DNA from: Ricinus communis
Taxonomy: Eukaryota; Streptophyta; Magnoliopsida; Malpighiales; Euphorbiaceae
Reading direction: 5' to 3'
DNA: 64,000 nucleotides
Assembly (NCBI RefSeq): GCF_019578655.1
Contig: NC_063265.1
Coordinates: 15,672,285-15,736,284 of the forward strand
Of the stretch, positions 49,546-64,000 are shown piece by piece. The translations under genes and the position numbers were made by a program. Under the pieces are notes generated by a model, which saw only the letters and a list, made by a program, of their open reading frames with translations, was not told the origin of the DNA and ran no database searches. How positions within the stretch are numbered: position 1 is the first letter of the stretch; each line of letters begins with the position of its first letter.

Positions 49546-49945
49546 TGACTACAGAAGATCGATCTCACAGGCAAAACCTAATGACAGATTTTATTGCACC
49601 TGTTATGTTGTTAGAGCTATTTATCCAATCACAATGACAGCAAAGTACTTTGCAATTCGGACAAATCATGTCTGATCTTTCTCAACGTTAATTCATCATA
49701 TCCCACTTAATTCTTTCACTACAATCTCTTTCCTGTGTGCTGTATGCAGGCTTTGTAATAGAATGCAGGAATTACAAACATGTTCATTCCTGTTAACTAT
49801 CCTAACCATTATATACAGGCACAAGTTGCAATGCCTGATGTATGAATTCGTGGGTGCAACTAATAATAGTAGATCAAAACTGAATGTGCAATTCAACATC
49901 TGAGACTGCAAATTCTCCTGTCATATAGTAATCCCAATCAGCATC
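49546..49945. repeat. Decayed duplicate of the AHL-HAD junction (13.2-14.1 kb)
   Basis: Blocks in the same order match 13.2-14.14 kb: tctcacaggcaaaacctaat (49562 and 13247), a tttgcaatt..gatcttt block (49650 and 13755), an ..cacttaattctttcac..caatctct.. block (49704 and 13808), gaatgtgcaat (about 49884 and 14040) and agtaatcccaatcag (about 49927 and 14128). The last is the end of HAD exon 6 on the minus strand. Parts between the blocks differ in length. No frame survives. Confidence 0.6.
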
Positions 49946-50858
49946 TCATCCCTACCTATTGATAATCGTTGGTATTTTTATACTGGCATTTATAATTTTA
50001 CACAATAGTAGTAAATTGAAATCCACGTTCATCTCAAGTATGAGCAAACGATGTGCTCTGAGCGACACCTATACCCACAAGAGGCAACAACAACAAACCA
50101 GAAATGCAAAGTTATTCACATCAAAGCTTGTCAAGTCAAAACAGAGAAACTACAACTGCAAGCAAGCAGTTTGATTAACTCTTTAAAAGCAGCTGCAAAA
50201 ATCAATTTATGAAGTTAACTCTGCTGTTAGAATCCCATTCAAATTAGCAAGTACATTTTGTTCAAACTTCTGATGGACAGCAGTAACTTTCAGTATACTT
50301 GGCAATGTATCGGATGTCTGCATTGATGAGTGACTTTTGATGTGGCAGCAACACTGCCATCAAAAGTGTGCCAAGTGCCAAAGTGCGCAACTCAGACAAC
50401 TCACCAGGTCAAAAGAAAGAAAAAATCATGACGCTAATAGCCAAGTTGAGAACAACATTTGTCAATTGTCATATGGTAATTTCTGGTTCTATTTGTCATG
50501 GGTACACCTCCAAGTGGATGTGTTTCAAGCACATAACTTCATTAAATTCTACGTCCTTTTCCTAACATTATCACATACAGTAACCCATAAACAAGATCTG
50601 AAACCCTCAATCATGCAAAGAACTCGAGACATTTTATTAACTACCACTTATAAACCCAAGAATAATCCAAAATTCTACTTTATAGCAGCAGCAAGTAGAA
50701 GAAGAAAACAGACTTTCACCAAACAAAAGCGCATGAATTGAAAATGAAGCAAACTTTTACTCCTGATAGTTCAAAACCCACTCAAGGTTTCATCACATTA
50801 TTATCAGATTAACAACTCAAAATTGTAAAAGGCACACAAAAAAAGTCAAAAGAACCCA
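49946..50858. other. Spacer and peroxiredoxin 3' side
   Basis: No gene supported. Open frames at 50337-50741 and 49959-50174 have no motifs. The last few hundred bases probably hold the peroxiredoxin 3' UTR (minus strand). Confidence 0.5.
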
Positions 50859-51536
50859 TCAAAGCAATTTGAGGATATCATCAGCACCACTAAAAGTAAA
50901 AGCACCACCTTCTTCCAAATTAAGCACTTTAACAACACCATCCTCGGCTAAAATAGCATATCTTCTAGACCTCACTCCCAATCCAACAGGCTTATCACTC
51001 AAATCCAATTCGCACCCAATTTTCTTGGTGAACTCCCCATTCCCATCACTCAATAGCAACACCTCATCCTTAATCCCCAAATTCTCTTTCCAGGCTTTCA
51101 TAACAAACGCATCATTCACCGAAACACACGCAATCACATCGATTCCTTTCGCTTTAAGCTCCGCCGATTTTTCCACGAATCCTGGAAGATGTTTTTGCGA
51201 GCAAGTGGGGGTAAAAGCTCCGGGGACGGCGAAAAGGATTGATTTCTTTCCTGCTGTTAGGGAGGATATTGTGGTGGTTTGGAGCTCATCGTCAGAGTCG
51301 AAATACGAAAGGGTGGCGTCTGGAAGTTTATCCCCTACGGTAATTGCGGCGGTTATTGTTGGAGTTTGTCTGGTGGAGAAAGCTTTAGATTGTATGGCTT
51401 TGGATTGAAGTTTCAGCGAGAGAGGAGAGAATGAGAGTTTTGAGGAAAGGGAGACCGGAGAAATGAGGGATTTGGTGGTGGTTGTAGCGGCGGCGGGAGA
51501 GAGGAGGAGGCGGGAGATTGAGAGAGTAGCGGCCAT
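50859..51536 (-). CDS. PRXIIE: Peroxiredoxin IIE, chloroplastic
   Basis: Thiol peroxidase that reduces hydrogen peroxide, alkyl hydroperoxides and peroxynitrite in plastids, regenerated by glutaredoxin/glutathione or thioredoxin. Intronless, 225 aa from the first ATG ([20 protein letters not shown]). Residues 1 to about 62 are Ser/Thr/Ala-rich with basic residues and few acids, a clear plastid transit peptide. The mature part starts near [16 protein letters not shown]. The peroxidatic Cys is C112 in [16 protein letters not shown] and the resolving Cys is C137 in [11 protein letters not shown]. The 25-residue spacing is that of atypical 2-Cys type II peroxiredoxins. The [15 protein letters not shown] region and the end [13 protein letters not shown] fit type II. 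The frame is open seven codons further 5', but no ATG lies there. Confidence 0.96.
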   Translation of the reverse strand: MAATLSISRLLLSPAAATTTTKSLISPVSLSSKLSFSPLSLKLQSKAIQSKAFSTRQTPTITAAITVGDKLPDATLSYFDSDDELQTTTISSLTAGKKSILFAVPGAFTPTCSQKHLPGFVEKSAELKAKGIDVIACVSVNDAFVMKAWKENLGIKDEVLLLSDGNGEFTKKIGCELDLSDKPVGLGVRSRRYAILAEDGVVKVLNLEEGGAFTFSGADDILKLL

Positions 51537-52060
51537 TTGGCGGTTTAAGAGGAGCAAAATATTTGGTGAAATGTTCGGTTATGGAGGATTGAAGTATGGA
51601 TGAGAAAGATAGGCGGAGGGAACAATGAAGGGTGGGTGCAGACTGTCACGTGAGTTGTCATGTGAAGACAGATGTTTACCTTTTTTTTTTTTTTTTTTTT
51701 TTTCAGGTTTTCATTTTGTTTCGATTTTTGTCATTGAATCTACTGAGGCTAGTCCACAAGATCAGATCAGAAATTCATTATTTTTCAGTTTCTTTTAAGG
51801 CATAAAAGTTTCTTGTTCAATTTTCCTTTAAGAAATAAAATGAATCTATTGTGAGATATTCTTTTTCCTTATTATAATATTGAAAGAAATTATAGAGTAC
51901 CAAGCTATAGATATATAATTCATAAGACATAAAAAGATCTTAGAATTTGTCATTGTTTTGATTTACATAATTTTTTTTAATTTATATTATTCTAACATAT
52001 AAAATTCAAGCATGTAAAATTTAGTAATTTTTTTCAGTATTAATTTTTAATTGATAATTT
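51537..52060. other. Peroxiredoxin promoter side and spacer
   Basis: Contains a long T tract (about 51681-51703) and AT-rich spacer. No clear TATA box could be chosen. No gene. Confidence 0.45.
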
Positions 52061-52861
52061 ATTATTTTTAATTTAATACTTTTAATATTTTAATTATACT
52101 CTTAATATTGTAAAATTTCAAAAATTACATTTTCAACTATATAATAATTCATAATCCTAAATAATATTATGCTAATAATATATATTTAATAAATTAAAAT
52201 TTTGATATGTGTATTTATTTATATAAAAATAATATTTTAATATATTTATTTATTTTATATGTATATATAAATATTATATTTGTGTATAATTTTTAATATT
52301 TATCATATTAATAGATCAATTAATAATTTAGTTTTTATAGTTAAAACTAATAATTCAAATTGTATATAAATAACATTTTAATTATATTTTAATAATATTA
52401 ATCATTTATTTTTTAAATAATAATTTATAATTCTGAAATGAAGCACATCAATAATATTTATAATTAATTTTATATATAACTAATATAACATAATAAATAA
52501 TATAAAATAAATTATATATTTATTATATTAACATAATCTTAACTCATCAAAAATATTATTAGAATAGATATTTAATAATGAATATAATTATATTTTAAAA
52601 TGAAATAAATAATAATAAAATATTAAAAAATTAATTTATATTTTTATAATTTTATTTTATATTATTATTTATATTAAAATAACACTAGTACAATATTTAG
52701 ATAAACAACTAGTATAAATATAATAAATCTTAATAAATTCTTAACACTACATTTATGACATTATATACAATATAAAATAACACATAAGCTTAAATCTTAT
52801 ATGTCAAAAATAATATACATGTCAATATAAAAATTCTACGTGTCAAAAGAATTTTAAGTAC
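52061..52861 (+). repeat. Dispersed AT-rich repeat, diverged partial copy before copy 3
   Basis: Ends with the family's terminal module (tcttatatgtcaaaaataat near 52795, then 'ctacgtgtcaaaagaatttt' near 52837) directly before copy 3, the same truncated-then-complete arrangement seen at 18.2-19.6 kb. The 5' part is too diverged to delimit. Confidence 0.45.
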
Positions 52862-53535
52862 ACGTGCTTTACATGATTTTTATTATTATTTTGATTATAA
52901 AATTAAGTTGATAAATATAATTTAATAAAATATTTAATATTTAATATTAATTTATAATATTTTTTAAAAAATAGCAAACTGACTATTTTTAAATATTTTA
53001 TTAGTACAATAATATAAAAATTATATTAAATTTATTAATTAATTTTAGTATTACATATTTTAATACTGTAATTGATATCACTATTTTTAGGATTAAAATT
53101 TTATTATATAATTAAAGTATTATTTTATTATTAGATAATAATATTAAAAGTATAATTTAAGATATTATTCTTCTAGAATTATAATTATTATTTAATTAAA
53201 ATTTAATTTATTAGTTAATATAATATTAAAATATAATTAATATGTTATTTTATGATAGAATTAATATCATTATCTTATTATGACATTATTTATTAGTTAA
53301 CATAATATTAAAATATAATTAATATACTATTTTTAAAAGTAAAATTAGTATAATTATCTGATTAAAAAATTATCTATTGGTTAATATAATATTAAAATAT
53401 AATAAAAATACTATTTTTAATATTAGAATCGGTGTTTAATTAAAAATATAATTTATTAATCAATAAATTAATAAAAACTATAAAATCACATATAAATTTA
53501 AATCTTATATGTCAAAAATAATATATATATCAAAA
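52862..53535 (+). repeat. Dispersed ~0.6 kb non-coding repeat, copy 3
   Basis: Begins cacgtgctttacatgatttt, then 'attttgattataaaattaag', a 'gtaattgatatcactatttt' block, four internal units based on taatataatattaaaatat (near 53218, 53305, 53383 and others), and the end module aaatcttatatgtcaaaaat. Block order as in copies 1 and 2. Confidence 0.65.
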
Positions 53536-56500
53536 TAAAAATTTTAGATATTAAATATTAAATATACATATGAAAATTTATTTTAATTTTTAGAAATTAA
53601 TATACAAAAATATATAAATTCTATTATGTGCATGTAGCTTTAATAAGGCCATAAATAGAGTTGAAGCATTCCGTGTTCCTTCTTTTTTCTTTCTAATATG
53701 CACTTTTCTTGAAAGGAAAATTTACGATGGTAATGTTGGTGCATATTTTCCTTCTTTGTTTTTTTAGAAAGTAATATTGGTGTATATTGAAAAGTAAAAT
53801 TCCCCAGTTTTAACTCATATACCGTAATTAAAAAAACAAAAAGAAATACATTAGGCGTAATTATTAATCAAATTATAAATTGTAAAATTTTTGGTTAATT
53901 ATAATATTTGTTAAGAAATACAATCAATTTGCCACGTAATACCTTTTACTAAAAAACTTTAAAATTAGCCATTATATAATATCTCATAAATAATTAACTT
54001 AAATTTTATAACAATTTTTAATAATTATATATATATTACAAGTGTTTATAGTTTAAGGTTGATCATTGATCTTTTATTCTTCAGTATTCAACATTTAGTT
54101 ATCAGTTCAGCACATGAATAAAAACATAAGCTAAAGCTAGATAATTAATTTTTTATTAATTAAATCAGCGTAAAGTACCTTCACTGAATGCCATTTGCCA
54201 ATCTTTTATCCATCATTTTAGAACATCCGACGTACTCAAGTGTGGGAACATCTCAGTTGAGATATAATTTAGTTTGTAGGATACAGATATGGAGACTATT
54301 AAGTTATAACATCACTAATGTAACGGAATGTTGGAATGCTGCTGCTAAACGACGAGGTTAGTCAGGGGTGTAAACAATCCAAACTACTCGAGCGCTTGAT
54401 TCGAATTTAACTTATTTTTTTATTTCATTAAAGTTCGTTCAAAAAGTATAACGATTCGAATTTGATATTATTTTTAAGCTCGTTAAAGATTTGAGCCGAG
54501 CTTTAAAAGATAAAAATTCAACTCAATATGTTTATGATATATTATCTATAATAATATAAATTTTGTATTTAATTAGAAAATATCTTTTATACACTTATAT
54601 TCATATATAAATTTATAATTTTTTTATAAACTAAAATTTGAAAAGAACAAATGGCATACAATAATCTTTTATTATAAAAATATTTTTTTTATTTTTAATA
54701 CAGTAAAATATTTTTATTTAATTCTATAAATAGATTTTTATCACTTTATGTTTATTATCATGTAGTTTTTTCTATTAATTTTATTATTAAAAAATATTTA
54801 TTTTATTTTTATTATTTTTATTTATATAATAAAATAAATAATATTAAGAAAATATTAATATTTTGAAGAGTTGAAATTTGATTTGGAAAATATAACAAAG
54901 TTAAATTTGACTCTTTAATTTGTTACTTGCATTCAATTTGGGCTTTAAAATTGTCCACCGGACTCAATTAATTTTTATTTTTTTTTACACTCTCATCATA
55001 GCATGTATAGTTTTAACTCCAAAAAAGACAATAAACTTATTTAAAAAAGCTAAATTAACCAAAATCATACGAAATTGAGCATGATAATAAAGTTCAAAAC
55101 CAAATTAAACCTTATTTCTTTTTGGATATTGTTAATTAATGTAATGTCACGTCTGGGGTTAAAAATGGAATTAACATTTATATAAATATTAATTGAAAGT
55201 GTAATAGTTATAAATGCAGTTATTTAACGAACTATCAATTTTCTCTTATTAACGATTAAATAATAATTAATATAAATATTATTATCAAATGAAATTATTT
55301 CATTTATTAATAATAAAATGTTTTGAATCCTAAGGGATGGGATTAATTAAAATATACTATAACAAGGTTAACATTCAATCCATTAGAAAGAAAAAAAAGA
55401 TACTAACTCCTTAATCATTAATATTCGTTAGTCTCCAATCAAATATAATATAAAATGGACTGAACGCTTAGTTAGTTTAAGGTAATTCAAATCTTATTGG
55501 ACAGGAGAATACTTATATATCGTAATATCTTGACAAATAAAATTGGAAAAAAAATATGTTCTTAAATATATTTAAGCTTTTCTTTTTTGCTTAAAACTTG
55601 AAAACCTTTTCTAATTGATAGTGAAAGATAGCAAAAGCAGAAATATATGTAAAAAAGACACGTCAGTGAGTGGTATGGACCTTTTTCTTACATTGGAATT
55701 TGGTAGGTACTTCATAAAAACTTTGACTATTAAAAACATTATTATTATTGTTATTATTATTATCGTAATTATTTATTAGTATTGATTTCAATTTTAATAG
55801 CACAAAGCATATGCATGCGCAAAACCCATTACGCCATCTTTCTACTATAACTTTAATTTATTTATTTGGCCTTTGTTGGTGGATCTAAATAAAAGTGATC
55901 CCCAAAGGGCAAAAAATATTAGTAGAATTTTAGTGAAAGTGATTAAAGGAAAAATAAAATTGACATGGCTTTTGATCTCTAACAATGACCGCATGATTAA
56001 TAATTGAGAAGCTGCAAATCTTGCATTTAATGGAGAGTCAACCATCAACCAAAATGGCACGCTTGATTCCTCCTCTACCTCCCTGTTTATTAATTAAATT
56101 TATTATGCGTGAAGGCATGACAAGATGAGAACATCAATGCAATTTTAGGTCATCTCATTTTATTTGATAAGTGATTTAACAATACTTTATTATTTTTTTA
56201 TTTTTTATATTCATTTAAATTCAATAGACACAGCGGAGCTAAAAGAAAATGAATTAAATTCAAAATAAGTGCCCTCCTAATCTAATATTATATAATATTT
56301 TAGATTTATATGTGTAGTTTATGTATTAAGATTTAGACAATTAGGTGAGCAATAATATGTGACAAATGCATAATATATATATATATTATGAACATTCATA
56401 ATTCAATACCACGTTTAATGTTAAGTTTTGGGAGAATTCTATAATATTTACAATTGAAGCAACCTTTTGCTTTATATTTTTCATTAGATAATTAAGTGCA

Positions 56501-57184
56501 ATTATATATTATGTAGGGATAGTAACAAAATAACCACAGTAACATTAGATTCTACATGCACACAAACTACATATTTTAAATTTATTAAGAACATAATCAA
56601 AACAAACTATTTAATTTTAATTTACTTAAATTGAGTATGTCCATTAGAAATAAAATAAAATGTGAATTTTTTTAGCCAATACTAGAGATTGTAAATAAAA
56701 TGGTTTAATTAGTAATTTTATTTATAAAATTAGACAAATATGAAGTTTAAATATTCTTATGTACTTGATTAAAAAAAGAAAAAAAAAAACATATTGATTT
56801 AACCAAATCAAGAACAACCTCACTTCTAAAATCTCTTACACAAATACAAGAAATCAACTCAGCTTCTAACCAAATTCAAAGAGCTCACTTTGACCATGAC
56901 GCTTTGCCAAACGGCCCAAACCATACTTAACCTATCCAAGGAAAGTCAGTTACGTCCCTTCTTTAAAATTAAAAGAGAAAACAAATGAAAAAAGAAAATT
57001 AAAAGAATATTCCCTAAAAAAAAGAAAAAACACACACACACTAGCTAATCTAATCCTACGGCTATAGTTAACTCAAACTCCTCTACATAAACCCTGCAAC
57101 TGAACGCTGCTTTAACACTTGTCTCTTCTCTATTTTTTCTATCTCAAAACAACTTTCACTCTCTCCAGATCTAAACAAAAACCT
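53536..57184. other. Gene-free DNA upstream of enolase
   Basis: No exon or RNA gene supported. 54360-54510 has the alternating 'ctcgagcgcttgattcgaat', 'gattcgaatttgat' and 'gagccgagctt' style often seen in degraded plant transposons, but I cannot assign a family. A CACA run lies at 57031-57041. The enolase promoter and leader occupy the last few hundred bases. Confidence 0.5.
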
Positions 57185-60708
<3,524 letters not shown>

Positions 60709-62365
60709 AATCTGAAAGGGGTACTTGTTGGAGGTCAGATCCGAGCAGCGGACTTTTACTTGAAATGAATAAATTTGTGTGAAATGGGTTAACCCTGGAC
60801 CCTTTTTCAAATAATTTTGACAGAAGTTTTGTTATGAGGTTGCAATAGTGGTGTAGGGAGTAGTGTTTTTTTTCTTCTAAAGTCAGAATATGTTCCACCA
60901 AAAGCTTACATTGAGTTTGCTTTTTATAATCGGGAAATGAAATGTTGGATTACATTATAAATCTTTGCGAAATGGTTTTGATTTGGCTGGTTTGTTGACT
61001 TCCTTTCACCAGTGCTCAAAATAAGCGCTTATTCAATGACTTGCAATTTATTTTAGAATTGCTTTGATATTTGGTGGAACTTGTAAGAGAGCATGGTTTG
61101 GGTTATATTTGGAATTCTGGAGTGGAGAAATGCTATTTGCAACAGGTTTTATTTGACGCACGAGCATACAGCTCAGGGTTGCGGAAGTCTCCTATTGAAG
61201 GGGATTGGGGAAAGTGGATATGCTCTTAAATTTCTATTACAAAGCACAATTAACTCTGGAGTTTATTCTTATTTAAGTTCTGAATGTCCTAAAAAACTTT
61301 TAAGTTAAACTCTATTCAATTTTAAAATTTGCAATTATGGTCGTCGGTGATCTAAGCATCGCTGAACGTTGGTTGAAGCGTACAACTCTCCGATCACCTG
61401 AAAAGACTGATAGTGCATGTTAGTGATAGTTCATGTTAATTCGCCGCCAAACAACGGTCAAAGAAGGTGATTTTAGGACCACGCAATAAGACAGAATTTT
61501 TAAAGGCGTATTTAGGGGGGTAATGAGGCCACTATTTGATTAGTCACACACATGCATTGGACCATTTAAATGAGACATTTTAATTGAATGATTAATTGTG
61601 GTCTCAATAAAGTTCAAAGTTTTTCATATACCTTTTATTTTATTCTCCAAATCCAGACTAGAAATTAGGCAAAGCGGAGGATTTTTTTTAAGGCTTTACA
61701 GACAGCATTGTTTCCATTAACCTGCTGCTAGAATCAACTTATTTTCTCTGTAAATCATTAATAAGTCTATTATGATAGTTTGAGTTTTAGGTTAAATGAT
61801 CATTTCAATTTGCTTTTTTTTTTTTTTTTTTTGTAAATTAAAGTATTTAAAATGACATTCCTTTATAGAGAAGATTGTTTTAATGAAAATTTTATATAAA
61901 TCTTGTTCTACACAGGGCTATGAATTTTCCAGTTTTATTATATTAGACTCAATAAATTTGTGAGTCTAATTGGATTATTATTATTAATATATTAATTGAA
62001 TGGATTTAAAAACTGCTACTTGATTCAAATAGATTATCAATTTATTAGTATTTCACTCTCTAGATTCAATTACACTCCTAATAAAACATTATCTCCTTAA
62101 AATGTATTACAACTATTTAAGAACAAAACTCTTTTAGTCCTTCACATGGTCGCTAAGCAATAAAATAATGAAAAAAGGGTTAGCTTCCATTAGGTTGTAA
62201 TAAGAAAGCTAGACATTGAATTATTTAAGACATAATGTTATGATAGATCAAAAGACCGGCATTAAATAAATAAATAAAAGAAAGAAGACTAGGTGCATCA
62301 GAAAGTAAATATTATCATAAATTTTAAAATAGAGAGGTGACATGATAAAAAAAATCAGAATTCCA
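60709..62365. other. Enolase 3' region and spacer
   Basis: The enolase 3' UTR probably runs to about 60970. 61340-61510 is less AT-rich and looks like degraded mobile DNA, but no domain is readable. No gene supported. Confidence 0.5.
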
Positions 62366-62370
62366 AAAGT

Positions 62371-62453
62371 TGCAGGCTGTGGGGTTCGAACCCACGCGTA
62401 CTTATGTACAGAAGATCTTAAGTCTTCCCCCTTAACCTCTCGGGCAAACCTGC
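62371..62453 (-). tRNA. tRNA-Leu (TAA)
   Basis: 83-nt class II tRNA on the minus strand. The acceptor stem is GCAGGTT paired with AGCCTGC (one G-U), with discriminator A. The D-arm is GCCCGAGAGGTTAAGGGG, the anticodon stem is GAAGA/TCTTC with loop CTTAAGA (anticodon UAA), the variable arm is TGTACATAAGTAC and the T-arm has GGTTCGAACCC. No intron; stems pair well. Confidence 0.96.
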
Positions 62454-62638
62454 GTTTTTGTTCAAATCGTTTCTTCTCGCTATATAATATATAAAAATAA
62501 AATAACAACTTAGGTTTAAAATCAGAATATAGTAGAGAGGAAGAGATCTTACGTAGTCTACAAAAACCCTAGAAATTCAACAGATAAAAAAAAAAACAAA
62601 AAACAGAAAAGGAAAACAGGAATTGAATCGAGAAAATC

Positions 62639-64000
62639 ATGGCAGAACACTTAGCATCAATATTTGGAACAGAGAAAGACAGAGTAAACTGTCCATTTTA
62701 TTTCAAGATCGGAGCATGTAGACATGGAGATAGATGTTCAAGACTCCACACGAAACCTAGCATTAGCCCTACGCTTCTGCTATCAAACATGTACCAGCGT
62801 CCTGACATGCTGACCCCAGGCGTGGATCCTCAGGCTCAGTCTCAATCACTTGACCCTCGCAAGATCCAAGACCACTTTGAAGATTTTTATCAGGATCTTT
62901 TTGAAGAGCTCAGTAAATATGGCGATATTGAAAGCTTGAATATTTGCGATAATCTCGCGGACCACATGGTTTGTTTCTTTTCTTCTTTTCCCCCTCTTTT
63001 TTTGGGCTTTTTGGTTTAATTGTGTTGTTTGATTTTTTGTTTCTGTAGGTTGGGAATGTGTATGTTCAATTTAGAGAAGAAGATCATGCTGCTAATGCTC
63101 TGCGTAACCTCAATGGACGCTTTTATGCAGGTTCTTTTTATTGTATTTAATTTTTTTTTTTTAATTTAGGTACTGTGAATTTTGTAATGTTAAATTGTCT
63201 GTTTTAGATTATATTTTGATTGATTTATTGATTTCAGACACTTTAGGGTTTTACATTTTAGGACACATTTGGTGAAGGCATAGTTTACAAATTCAATTGA
63301 ATTGTAAATCTCGCAATATCTTGTTAGTTTTGGCAAGATTTGATTTCTTTCAAAATTTTTTTTTTAGGAAGAAAAAAAAGATCAAAGAAATGAATTCTGG
63401 CAACTATAGAATTGACTTTCAAAGCATGAGAACTGAATAAATAGAATTCAAGTCATTAAATTCTTGCATTTTTAGACTTTCCAAACAAGGGGTAAATTTG
63501 TGCGAATGTCTGTGCGAGTGTAACATTAATATAACCAAGAGGATTTTATTTTATTTTTTTATTTTTTTTTTTTTGCACTTTTGAGTAGGACAAATTACTA
63601 TCTTTGTAATTTAATTCTTAAGTTTTTAAAAAAATATGTGACTGCAGACAGTACTTTACTTTTCCATAGAGTCCTTTGTTGTTTTTCTTTTTCTTGGTAG
63701 TGTTATTTCTAGTATGAAGTCAATTAGTCAAAGCAACTGTTGATATTTGGTAAATGTTGAATGTGATAGGCCGGCCAATCATTGTTGACTTCTCCCCTGT
63801 TACGGATTTCCGAGAAGCTACATGTAGGCAGTATGAAGAAAATGTTTGCAATCGAGGTGGCTACTGCAACTTCATGCATCTGAAGAAGATTAGCAGGTGA
63901 TGTTTGTTGGTGTATTCTCTACTGGATGCTGCACCGTGGTAATTCAACTTGGTATTCTGTTGTCTATCTATTAATATTTTAGATTTATCAATTTTAGGGA
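62639..64000 (+). CDS. U2AF35: U2AF small subunit (U2AF35), 5' part, runs off the window
   Basis: Splicing factor that, with U2AF65, recognises the AG of the 3' splice site in the nucleus. Exons seen: 62639-62968, 63049-63130, 63770-63896, all GT-AG and in frame; exon 3 ends in phase 2, so the gene continues beyond 64000. The protein starts [20 protein letters not shown]. The first CCCH zinc finger is [20 protein letters not shown] (C-x8-C-x5-C-x3-H). The UHM/atypical RRM follows with [20 protein letters not shown] and [20 protein letters not shown], then [18 protein letters not shown]. The second zinc finger is [19 protein letters not shown] (C-x7-C-x5-C-x3-H). The RS/Gly-rich tail would lie downstream, outside the window. 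A run of Asn/Lys-rich leader with A tracts precedes the ATG. Confidence 0.95.

Noticed and set aside
51537..51557. Seven-codon extension of the peroxiredoxin frame
   Set aside because: It starts at TTG; the ATG at 51536 begins a standard transit peptide.
54360..54510. Possible transposon end with gagccgagctt-type sequence
   Set aside because: Suggestive style only; no paired terminus, ORF or second copy in the window.

Overview
This is a 64 kb piece of a plant nuclear genome. It is strongly AT-rich, has GT-AG introns with T-rich acceptors, and carries plant-only families: AT-hook PPC proteins, a CSLA mannan synthase and a plastid type II peroxiredoxin. Codon use, gene structure and short introns fit a dicot. 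Malpighiales (Ricinus, Jatropha, Manihot, Populus relatives) would fit, but the sequence alone does not fix the species. I see no bacterial, organellar or viral segment and no CRISPR array.

Layout. 1-10.4 kb is gene-free AT-rich DNA with an inverted-repeat (MITE-like) element and a decayed Ty1/copia fragment. 10.6-13.6 kb (+) holds a two-AT-hook AHL gene. 14.1-15.4 kb (-) holds the first of two related FCP1/NIF-type HAD phosphatase-like loci; the second is at 21.8-23.2 kb (-). Between them lie an orphan terminal exon (16.2 kb), an orphan 146-residue ORF (17.0 kb), an RNase H-like retroelement scrap (17.6 kb), an AT-rich dispersed repeat (18.2-19.6 kb) and a small hydrophilic protein gene with a stress-type promoter (20.1 kb). 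23.2-37.3 kb is a gene desert with a second copy of the MITE-like element, TA microsatellites and RNase H scraps. 37.8-42.4 kb (+) is a nine-exon CSLA gene. 43.9-45.9 kb has two PPR gene fragments, another copy of the dispersed repeat and tRNA-Leu(AAG). 46.5-49.0 kb (+) is an intact intronless P-type PPR gene. 49.5-49.95 kb is a decayed duplicate of the AHL/HAD intergenic junction from 13.2-14.1 kb. 50.9-51.5 kb (-) is plastid peroxiredoxin IIE. 52.0-53.5 kb is the third locus of the dispersed repeat. 57.2-60.7 kb (+) is a 16-exon enolase gene. 62.4 kb (-) is tRNA-Leu(UAA), and 62.6 kb to the window end (+) is the 5' part of a U2AF35 splicing-factor gene.

The genes are unrelated housekeeping or regulatory genes (chromatin, cell-wall mannan, organelle RNA processing, redox, glycolysis, splicing), each with its own promoter, and I see no cluster with a joint pathway. 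The unusual content is genomic rather than biochemical. The two HAD loci both lack the catalytic Asp and carry different frame lesions, and scraps of the same cluster lie elsewhere in the window. A roughly 0.6 kb non-coding repeat family is present at three places. Two coding genes use GC-AG introns. I found no convincing new biological system.
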